DNA from: CAZGSV01 sp964528605
GTDB taxonomy: Bacteria > Armatimonadota > Zipacnadia > CAZGSV01
NCBI GenBank assembly: GCA_964528605.1
Contig: CAZGSV010000076.1
Coordinates: 1 to 15,547, forward strand
Reading direction: 5' to 3'
DNA: 15,547 nucleotides
A program made the position numbers and the translations under genes. Shown here one piece after another: positions 6,808 through 12,296 of the stretch (positions are counted from its first letter, which is position 1; each line of letters starts with the position of its first letter). The notes beneath the pieces are model-generated. The model had not been told where the DNA came from. It saw nothing but the letters and a program-made list of their open reading frames with translations, and searched no databases.

Positions 6808-7335
6808 TCACAAGCGCTTCAGTTCCGCCTCGAACACTCCCATCGTTTTCACATCAAACAGACAGAACACGAACTCCTCGAGCGTCGTCTGCCCCCGGCA
6901 GTGCTTCGCTACCTCCCCCAACATCACGCGCGCCGCCTGAGCAGGCGGAAAGCCGCCCACACCGGTCCCAAGGGCCGGGCAGGCGACCGTCTTCAACCCC
7001 AGTTCCTGCGCTCGCGCCAGCAGGCTCCGCGTAGCCGCCCCTATCTTCTCCACGTCTGTCACCAGATCGGGCCCCATGGCCGCCGCGTGGATTACACACT
7101 TGGCCTTCAGCGCCCCTGCGCTCGTCACTACTGCGCCGCCCACTGCTATCGGCCCCTTGCTGACCGCCTCCGCCTCTATCACGGCCCCTCCGCGCCGCTT
7201 GATGGCGCCGGCCACGCCGCCTCCCATCCACAAGTGCGTGTTGGCCGCGTTGACAATCGCATCCGCCTCGCGGTCGCAGATGTCCCCCTGCGCCAGACGG
7301 ATAGCCGTCTTGCCGATCTTCTTCTCGTACGGCAT
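6808..7335 (-). CDS. Macro-domain protein (ADP-ribose-binding, MacroD-like)
   Basis: This 175-residue protein is a single stand-alone macro domain. Motifs in order are RLAQGDICDREADAIVNAAN (residues 13-32), the GGGVAGAI loop (38-45), KCVIHAAA (79-86) and CPALGTGVGGFP (119-130), which form the ADP-ribose pocket. Relatives bind ADP-ribose or hydrolyse O-acetyl-ADP-ribose and mono-ADP-ribosylated proteins; the substrate here is not established. ATG 7335 is preferred because AGGGGA lies nine bases upstream and the family usually begins just before this point. An in-frame GTG at 7362 would add nine residues. A promoter-like pair lies at 7386-7415, suggesting this gene heads a three-gene unit with the flavin reductase and exonuclease genes. 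Confidence 0.93.
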   Translation of the reverse strand: MPYEKKIGKTAIRLAQGDICDREADAIVNAANTHLWMGGGVAGAIKRRGGAVIEAEAVSKGPIAVGGAVVTSAGALKAKCVIHAAAMGPDLVTDVEKIGAATRSLLARAQELGLKTVACPALGTGVGGFPPAQAARVMLGEVAKHCRGQTTLEEFVFCLFDVKTMGVFEAELKRL

Positions 7336-7385
7336 CGGGCCCTGTCCCCTTTTTGCCCTCACTCCCTTGCCAGCACCCCGGACTT

Positions 7386-7415
7386 AGGGTACGCCCCACA
7401 CACCGGCCTTGACAA
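7386..7415 (-). promoter_or_regulatory. Candidate promoter of the macro-flavin reductase-exonuclease unit
   Basis: On the minus strand a -35 TTGTCA (7410-7415) is separated by 18 bases from a -10-like TACCCT (7386-7391). The predicted transcription start near 7379 gives a leader of about 44 bases to ATG 7335. The -35 is good (5 of 6) but the -10 is weak (3 of 6). Confidence 0.4.
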
Positions 7416-7431
7416 GCCCTGCCCTGCGCAA

Positions 7432-7443
7432 GCCCGCGCGGGC
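7432..7443. repeat. 12-base GC palindrome in the ndk-macro spacer
   Basis: GCCCGCGCGGGC is a perfect palindrome 30 bases after the ndk stop codon and about 16 bases before the -35 of the macro-gene promoter. No T-run follows on either strand, so it is not a standard intrinsic terminator. It could be an operator or chance in GC-rich DNA. The remainder of this 137-base spacer (7336-7472) holds only the promoter listed separately. Confidence 0.35.
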
Positions 7444-7472
7444 CCGCCTAAGTTCGAGCCCGGCCCGGCTCC

Positions 7473-7895
7473 CTACTGCCCGAGCAAGTCCGCCTCGGCA
7501 AAGAAAAAAGCGATCTCTCGGCGAGCGCTCTCCGGCGAGTCGGAGGCGTGCACCGCGTTGCGCGGCAACTCACTGCCGAAGCGCCCCCGAATCGTCTCCG
7601 GCGCTGCCTTCGCCGGGTCCGTCGCCCCTACTGCCGCACGTGCCCTCGCCACCGCCTCCTCGCCCTCGAACACCGCCACGATGCCAGGCCCGGAACTCAT
7701 GAACTCGACCAGACCGGGAAAGAAATCCTTCCCCAGATGCTCCGCGTAGAACGCCTCGGCCGTTTCCCCGCGCATCCACACGTTGCGCGCCGCCCTGAGC
7801 GTCAAGCCGGCACGCTCGATGCCCTCCAAAACGGCCGCGGCCACGCCTGCGGCCATGGCGTCAGGCTTCACGATCACAAGTGTCCTCTCTGGCAT
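7473..7895 (-). CDS. ndk: Nucleoside diphosphate kinase
   Basis: This 140-residue protein transfers the gamma-phosphate of ATP to other nucleoside diphosphates through a phosphohistidine. It opens with the typical TLVIVKPDAM (Lys10). ETIRGRFG (100-107) is the nucleotide-binding Arg segment, and RNAVHASDSPESA holds the catalytic His116 with Asn113 before it and the usual SDS after it. IAFFFAEADLL is the standard C-terminal helix. Length is normal for the family. One small oddity is Arg in place of the usual Asp/Asn in the TIRG-x-FG motif. The gene follows fumarase beta by 37 bases and is probably the last gene of the aminotransferase-mdh-fumarase unit. No strong Shine-Dalgarno site is visible. 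Confidence 0.97.
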   Translation of the reverse strand: MPERTLVIVKPDAMAAGVAAAVLEGIERAGLTLRAARNVWMRGETAEAFYAEHLGKDFFPGLVEFMSSGPGIVAVFEGEEAVARARAAVGATDPAKAAPETIRGRFGSELPRNAVHASDSPESARREIAFFFAEADLLGQ

Positions 7896-7932
7896 CAGGG
7901 CTCGTCCGTGCCGCTGCTGTTATGCGTCTCGC

Positions 7933-8511
7933 CTAGCCCGCGGACGCCCGCCCGCGCCACTCGGCCACCCCGCGCTCAAACAGGTTCCCGCCCCGCGAGT
8001 CAATCGCCACTATCGCCGGAAACTCCTTGACCTCCAATCGCCGAATCGCCTCCGCCCCCAAGTCCGGATACGCCACCACCTGGCTCGCCACTACGTGCAG
8101 TGACAACAGCGCCCCCGCCCCCCCCAGGGCGGCAAAGTACACCGCCCCGTGCTCTTTGATCGCCTGCACCACCTCGGGCGAGCGCTCCCCCTTGCCGATC
8201 ATCCCTCGCACACCCAGCGAGAGAAGCGCCGGCGTGAACGGGTCCATGCGCGCAGCGGTGGTCGGGCCTGCGGCGCCAATCACCGACCCCGGCGGCGCCG
8301 GGGTGGGACCGGTGTAGTAGATGACCTGGCCCTTGAGGTCCACCGGCAGCGCCTCCCCACGCTCGGCCACCGCCACCAGACGCTTGTGGGCGGCGTCTCG
8401 CGCGGTAAGCAGCGTTCCCGTGATGAGCACGCGCGTCCCGGCCCGCAATGCGCGCGCCACCGAGGCCCCCAAGGGCGCCTGAATCAGCATCGGCTCCTGC
8501 GGCTCACTCAC
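7933..8511 (-). CDS. Class I fumarate hydratase, beta (C-terminal) subunit
   Basis: This 192-residue protein matches the beta half of Fe-S-dependent class I fumarase/tartrate dehydratase, the part that helps form the substrate site. Visible motifs are AGTRVLITGTLLTARDAAHKRL, YYTGPTPAPPG, IGAAGPTTAARMDPF, MIGKGERS, FAALGGAGALL and EFPAIVAIDS. The start is GTG: the alpha stop and this start overlap as GTGA (8508-8511), and GGAGGT sits six bases upstream inside the alpha gene. L(+)-tartrate dehydratase is a close relative with the same architecture, but the mdh and aspartate aminotransferase neighbours favour fumarase. Confidence 0.93.
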   Translation of the reverse strand: MSEPQEPMLIQAPLGASVARALRAGTRVLITGTLLTARDAAHKRLVAVAERGEALPVDLKGQVIYYTGPTPAPPGSVIGAAGPTTAARMDPFTPALLSLGVRGMIGKGERSPEVVQAIKEHGAVYFAALGGAGALLSLHVVASQVVAYPDLGAEAIRRLEVKEFPAIVAIDSRGGNLFERGVAEWRGRASAG

Positions 8512-9350
8512 AGCGATACCTCCGCGTAGCGCGCCGCATGGCAGTTAAGGCATACCCCGACCGGCAGCGCGGTGATATGGCAAGGCCAGGCCTCCACCTT
8601 CACCCCCAAGGCTGTCACCGTCCCACCCAACCCCTGTGGCCCGATGCCCGTATCGTTGACCAGCATCAGCAACTCCGCCTCAAGTTCGGCGTAGAAGGGA
8701 TCGCCATGTTTGTCCGCCAGGTCCCGAAACAGCGCCCGCTTGGCCAGCCACGTGACCTGGTCGGCGGTGCCGCCAATCCCCACCCCAACAACGATGGGCG
8801 GGCACGGGTTCGCGCCCGCCGCCTCCACCGTCTCCACCACGAACCTTTTGACTCCCTCTACTCCGTCGCCCGGCCGGAGAATGGTCAGGCGCGACATGTT
8901 CTCGCAGCCCCCGCCCTTGGGCAGCAGCCGCACCCGCACGCCGTCCCCCTCCACCATCTCGCAATGCACCGCCGCAGGCGTGTTGTCGCCCGTGTTCTCT
9001 CGGCGCAACGGGTCCCGGACCATGGAAGCCCGCAGGTACCCGCGCTCGTACCCACGCCGCACCCCTTCGTTGATGGCGTCCTCCAACGGCCGCCCGACGA
9101 GGTGCACTTGCTGACCCACCTGGACCCAGACGACCGCCACGCCGGTATCCTGACAGACCGGAAGGCTCTTCTCCCTGGCCACCTTGGCGTTGCGCGCTAG
9201 ATCGCTCAGTATGCTTCGCCCCAAAGGTGACTGCTCCCGCTCCGCTGCCTCGCGCAACGCTGCCTCCACCGACACCGGCAACTCCACCGCCGCGCGTCTG
9301 CACATCTCCTCGACGGCGTCCGTTATCCTCTCGCTCTCCAGCCTGCGCAT
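8508..9350 (-). CDS. Class I fumarate hydratase, alpha (N-terminal, Fe-S) subunit
   Basis: This 280-residue protein forms, with the beta subunit, a [4Fe-4S] hydro-lyase that interconverts fumarate and malate. The three expected cluster ligands are present: Cys66 in LPVCQDTG, Cys149 in PKGGGCEN and Cys270 in GVCLNCHAARY (Cys267 is an extra cysteine close by). RRENTGDNTPA (116-126) and VVGVGIGGTADQV (187-199) are also typical. The length equals the N-terminal half of single-chain FumA/FumB. The split arrangement is usual in archaea and in many anaerobic or thermophilic bacteria. AGGGGG lies upstream of ATG 9350. The gene follows the UPF0173-type gene by 12 bases and overlaps beta by four. The oxygen-sensitive cluster is consistent with an anaerobic or microaerobic life, though it does not prove it. 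Confidence 0.94.
   Translation of the reverse strand: MRRLESERITDAVEEMCRRAAVELPVSVEAALREAAEREQSPLGRSILSDLARNAKVAREKSLPVCQDTGVAVVWVQVGQQVHLVGRPLEDAINEGVRRGYERGYLRASMVRDPLRRENTGDNTPAAVHCEMVEGDGVRVRLLPKGGGCENMSRLTILRPGDGVEGVKRFVVETVEAAGANPCPPIVVGVGIGGTADQVTWLAKRALFRDLADKHGDPFYAELEAELLMLVNDTGIGPQGLGGTVTALGVKVEAWPCHITALPVGVCLNCHAARYAEVSL
8518..8523 (-). promoter_or_regulatory. Shine-Dalgarno site of fumarase beta inside the alpha gene
   Basis: Read on the minus strand, GGAGGT lies six bases before GTG 8511 and is embedded in the last codons of the alpha subunit. It confirms the GTG start and the GTGA overlap, a coupling that would keep the two subunits in balance. Confidence 0.75.
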
Positions 9351-9362
9351 CCCTAGCGCCCC

Positions 9363-10016
9363 CTATCCGTTGGCCGCCTGCAAGACGTAGACGGTCATCT
9401 CTGCGGGAAGCGTCTCCGCCCTCATCTCTATCTCGCTCCCGCTCACCCGCTCCACTCGCTTCTGCAAGCGCAGGAAGTCGTCCACCGGGCTAATGGGGAA
9501 GTCCACCCTGGCCGTGCGGTAATGCATCGGGATGGCAACCTTTGGCCGCAGACTCTCGACGACCTTTGCAGCCTCCGCCGCGTCAATGGTGAAGTACCCG
9601 CCCACCGGCACCAAGAGCACGTCCACGGCGCCAATCTCGCTCAACTGCGCCTTCGAGAGCGCCTCGCCCAAGTCGCCCAGGTGGCACACGCGTACGCCAT
9701 CCAAGGCAAAGCAGAACACGCGCACCTTGCCTCGTTTCGCCCCGCCCTGGGCGTCGTGAGCGGCCTCCGCCGCCCGGAACTCCACCCCCTGCACCGCACC
9801 GCTCGCCGTCAGCACTTTGGGCGAGCCGGGCAGCCCCTCGACGCCCGCGTGGTCGTCGTGCTGATGACTGACCAGCACCACCTCCGCCTGCTCCGTTATC
9901 GGAGCGAGAGCCACCGGGCCGCCGAGCGCCGCAGCACGGTACGGGTCCGTGATAACCGAAGGCCCACTCTCCGGCTTGAGGTAGAACGCCGCATGTCCCA
10001 GGTAGCGGATCTTCAT
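9363..10016 (-). CDS. Metallo-beta-lactamase-fold hydrolase (UPF0173/UlaG-like)
   Basis: This 217-residue protein has the complete metal-binding set of the MBL fold: GHAAF (His8), TDPY (Asp24), SHQHDDH (His51, His53, Asp55, His56), His87 in EAAHDAQGG, HLGDLGE (Asp115) and IPMHYRT (His165). The layout resembles UPF0173/UlaG-like proteins, whose members are lactonases or phosphodiesterases; for most, including this group, the substrate is not known. GGAGG is nine bases upstream of ATG 10016. It is embedded between mdh and fumarase alpha with spacers of 28 and 12 bases, so it is almost surely co-transcribed with them. It is cytoplasmic, with no signal peptide. Confidence 0.9.
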   Translation of the reverse strand: MKIRYLGHAAFYLKPESGPSVITDPYRAAALGGPVALAPITEQAEVVLVSHQHDDHAGVEGLPGSPKVLTASGAVQGVEFRAAEAAHDAQGGAKRGKVRVFCFALDGVRVCHLGDLGEALSKAQLSEIGAVDVLLVPVGGYFTIDAAEAAKVVESLRPKVAIPMHYRTARVDFPISPVDDFLRLQKRVERVSGSEIEMRAETLPAEMTVYVLQAANG

Positions 10017-10044
10017 CGCCCATCGCCTCCCTGTTTCCCTTCGA

Positions 10045-10965
10045 CTACAAGCCTAGGTCGCTTACCGCCTGCTCCACCTCCGCAGCCGACTTGCGCAAAG
10101 ACGCCGACTCCTCCGCTTCCAAAGGCAACTCGATGATCTGCTCCACGCCCCACCGCCCTAGCCGCACCGGCACGCCCACGTACACGTTTTCCAGCCCGTA
10201 TTGCCCCCGACACAAGGCGCAGCAAGGCAGCACACGCTTGCGATCGCGCAACACGGACTCCACCATCTCGTAGACCGCCGCCCCCGGCGCGTAGTAGGCG
10301 CTCCCCGTCTTCAACAGCGCGACTATCTCCGCCCCGGCGTTGCGCGTGCGGTCAATTAGCCGGTCAATGGTGGCCTGATCCATGAAGTGACTGATAGGAA
10401 TCCCCGCCACCGTCGAGAACCGCGGCAGCGGCACCATCGAGTCTCCATGGCCGCCCAAGACCATCGCCTGCACGTCCTCCACCGACACCCCCAACTCCAT
10501 GGCAATGAAGGCGCGGAAGCGCGCCGAATCCAACACGCCGGCCATGCCCACCACGCGCTCCGGCGAAAACCCGGTCACGCGCCAGGTCAAATGCGTCATC
10601 ACGTCCAGCGGGTTGGAGACCACCACCACAATCGCCTGCGGCGAGTTCTGCGCGACCTGTTCCGCCACGCCGCGTACGATGTCCGCGTTGGTCTTGAGCA
10701 GGTCCATGCGCGACATCCCGGGCTTGCGCGCCACCCCCGCCGTGATCACCACCACGTCGGACCATTGGGTCGCCTCGTAATCGTTTGCTCCCCTCAGCGA
10801 GCAGTCGTGCGACAGCAGCGGCGCCGCCTCCGCAAGATCAAGCGCCTTGCCTTGCGGCATCCCCTCGACCACATCCACCAAGACCACATCCGCCAACCCC
10901 GCCTCCACCACGCGCTGCGCCACGCTCGCGCCCACGTTCCCGCCGCCGACCACCGTAACCTTCAT
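10045..10965 (-). CDS. mdh: Malate dehydrogenase (LDH-like, NAD-dependent)
   Basis: This 306-residue enzyme interconverts malate and oxaloacetate. The Rossmann loop GGGNVG (7-12) and the acidic Asp31 in VLVDVVEG indicate NAD rather than NADP. The substrate loop VARKPGMSRMDLL places Arg80 where lactate dehydrogenases carry Gln, which marks it as malate-specific; Arg86 also fits. The catalytic pair is Asp146 (GVLDSARF, with Arg149) and His173 (GGHGDSMVPL). The C-terminal part (MVESVLRDRKRVLPC...VYVGVPVRLGRWGVEQIIEL) is the standard one for tetrameric LDH-like MDHs. TAGGAGGAAGAGG precedes ATG 10965, giving a strong ribosome site. It lies 46 bases downstream of the aspartate aminotransferase gene. 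Confidence 0.96.
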   Translation of the reverse strand: MKVTVVGGGNVGASVAQRVVEAGLADVVLVDVVEGMPQGKALDLAEAAPLLSHDCSLRGANDYEATQWSDVVVITAGVARKPGMSRMDLLKTNADIVRGVAEQVAQNSPQAIVVVVSNPLDVMTHLTWRVTGFSPERVVGMAGVLDSARFRAFIAMELGVSVEDVQAMVLGGHGDSMVPLPRFSTVAGIPISHFMDQATIDRLIDRTRNAGAEIVALLKTGSAYYAPGAAVYEMVESVLRDRKRVLPCCALCRGQYGLENVYVGVPVRLGRWGVEQIIELPLEAEESASLRKSAAEVEQAVSDLGL

Positions 10966-10985
10966 CGCTGCCTCTTCCTCCTAAA

Positions 10986-11001
10986 GGCCGGACTGCCGGC
11001 C
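10986..11001 (-). other. Perfect 6-bp hairpin between aminotransferase and mdh genes
   Basis: On the minus strand GGCCGG and CCGGCC are separated by a four-base loop, beginning ten bases after the aminotransferase stop codon and ending just before TTTAGGAGG, the mdh ribosome site. Three Ts follow, too few for an efficient intrinsic terminator. A weak attenuator, or an element that stabilises or insulates the mRNA and affects access to the mdh ribosome site, fits better. Confidence 0.4.
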
Positions 11002-11011
11002 TGACTACCCA

Positions 11012-12202
11012 CTACGCCAGCAGGCCGAAGCACCTCGCCAGCCTCGCCGCGCCTTCTTCCAGGTCCGCCATGCTGGCCGCGTAGGACAGGCGGATATGCT
11101 TCTCCGAGCCAAAGGGCCCGCCGGGCACTACCGCTACCTTTCCCTCGTCCAGCAGGAACCCGGCCATGTCCACGCTGTTCTCGATCTTGCGCTCGGCGCG
11201 GCCGCGCCCCATGAGGGCCGAGACGTCGGGGAACACGTAGAAGGCACCCCTAGGCCGCACCAGGTTGACGCCTGGCATCGCCTGCAACCGCCCCACAATG
11301 AACTCACGACGGCGGTCGAACTCAGCCGCCATCCGCGCCGCCGACTCCTGCGGCCCCTCCAGGGCCGCCAACGCCCCCGCCAGCGCAAAGGGCGACGGAT
11401 CCGAAGTGCTGTGGCTTTGGATGCTCGCGGCCGCCGCGATGATCTCCTTGGGCCCCACCGCCCAGCCGACCCGCCAGCCCGTCATCGCATAGGTCTTAGA
11501 GACGCCGTTGACGACCACCGTCTGATCCTTGAGCCCCGGCTCCAGCATCAGCACGTTGCGGAACTTGAGGCCGTCATAGACCAGGCGATCGTAAATGTCG
11601 TCCGAGATGACCACCACTCCGTGCTTGGCGGCGATGTCTATGATCACGCGCAGCGCCGCCTCGTCGAAGACCGCCCCTGTCGGGTTCGAAGGGCTGTTGG
11701 CGATGATCACCTTCGTCTTCAGCCCCACGGCCCTCTTGAGCGCCTCCGCGTCCAGAGAGAAATCGCGCGACTCGTCCAAAGGCACGATCACCGGCTCCGC
11801 GCCTGCCAGCCGCACCATCTCCGGGTAACTCAGCCAGTAGGGCGAGGGGATGATGACCTCGTCGCCCGGCTGGCAAGTCGCCAGAATGATGTTGTACAGG
11901 CAGTGCTTGGCGCCGCAGGAGATGAGCACCTGCTCCGGTTCGTAGTCCACCCCGAGGCAGACCGACGTTTGCTGCGCGATGGCCTGCTTCAGTTTCCCCG
12001 TCTGCGAAAAGACGTACTTGGTCTCGCCGCGCGCGAGCGCCGCCACCGCCGCCTGCTTGATGTGCTCGGGCGTGTCGAAATCGGGCTCCCCGGCTCCAAA
12101 GCCGATGACGTTGTGCCCTTCCGCCTTCATCCGCTTCGCCTTGGCGCTGATCGCCAGAGTGGCGGAAGGCTGAATCCTCCGGGCGCGATCGCTGAGCACC
12201 AT
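11012..12202 (-). CDS. Aspartate aminotransferase (class I, PLP-dependent)
   Basis: This 396-residue aminotransferase interconverts aspartate + 2-oxoglutarate and oxaloacetate + glutamate. It starts with RARRIQPSATLAISAKAKRM and FGAGEPDFDTPEHI, the classic opening of the subgroup Ib (Thermus/Bacillus-type) enzymes. PLP-site residues are visible: NSPSNPTG (Asn173), SDDIYDRLVYDG (Asp201, Tyr204), the Schiff-base Lys236 in NGVSKTYAMTGWRVG, and Arg244. A late HIRLSYAAS carries the Arg that binds the substrate alpha-carboxylate. Some subgroup Ib enzymes also use prephenate or other acids, so strict aspartate specificity is inferred mainly from the mdh and fumarase neighbours. It is the first gene after the promoter at 12241-12269; the ribosome site before ATG 12202 is weak (GGTGG). 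Confidence 0.95.
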   Translation of the reverse strand: MVLSDRARRIQPSATLAISAKAKRMKAEGHNVIGFGAGEPDFDTPEHIKQAAVAALARGETKYVFSQTGKLKQAIAQQTSVCLGVDYEPEQVLISCGAKHCLYNIILATCQPGDEVIIPSPYWLSYPEMVRLAGAEPVIVPLDESRDFSLDAEALKRAVGLKTKVIIANSPSNPTGAVFDEAALRVIIDIAAKHGVVVISDDIYDRLVYDGLKFRNVLMLEPGLKDQTVVVNGVSKTYAMTGWRVGWAVGPKEIIAAAASIQSHSTSDPSPFALAGALAALEGPQESAARMAAEFDRRREFIVGRLQAMPGVNLVRPRGAFYVFPDVSALMGRGRAERKIENSVDMAGFLLDEGKVAVVPGGPFGSEKHIRLSYAASMADLEEGAARLARCFGLLA

Positions 12203-12240
12203 TGACCACCGTCCGTGACGCAGGCTTAAGGCGGATGGTC

Positions 12241-12269
12241 AGAGTATCCGCCCCGGCCCCTGGGGTCAA
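12241..12269 (-). promoter_or_regulatory. Candidate promoter of the aminotransferase-mdh-fumarase-ndk unit
   Basis: On the minus strand a -35 TTGACC (12264-12269, 5 of 6) is followed after exactly 17 bases by TACTCT (12241-12246, 3 of 6). The predicted start near 12234 gives a leader of about 32 bases. It lies in the only sizeable spacer (94 bases) between the histidine kinase stop and the aminotransferase start. Confidence 0.5.
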
Positions 12270-12296
12270 CTGAGGCCCCCTCGGCCACTCCCCCTC

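Noticed and set aside
6752..6811. Longer flavin reductase start at 6811
   Set aside because: It would add 20 low-complexity residues and ignore the consensus AAGGAGGT site before GTG 6751.
7336..7362. GTG 7362 as the macro-domain start
   Set aside because: The only purine run before it is too close to the codon; ATG 7335 has AGGGGA at good spacing and fits family length. It cannot be fully excluded.
7409..7414. Perfect TTGACA on the plus strand in the ndk-macro spacer
   Set aside because: No -10 follows at the right distance and no plus-strand gene follows; it is the near-palindromic complement of the minus-strand -35.
11096..12205. Plus-strand open frame of about 369 codons opposite the aminotransferase gene
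   Set aside because: It is an Arg/His/Leu-rich shadow. The minus strand carries all PLP-binding motifs in order.
12247..12296. GC-rich inverted repeats (GGCCCC/GGGG blocks) after the histidine kinase stop, as a terminator
   Set aside because: Pairing is irregular and no T-run follows on the minus strand; the same bases form the spacer of a better-supported promoter.
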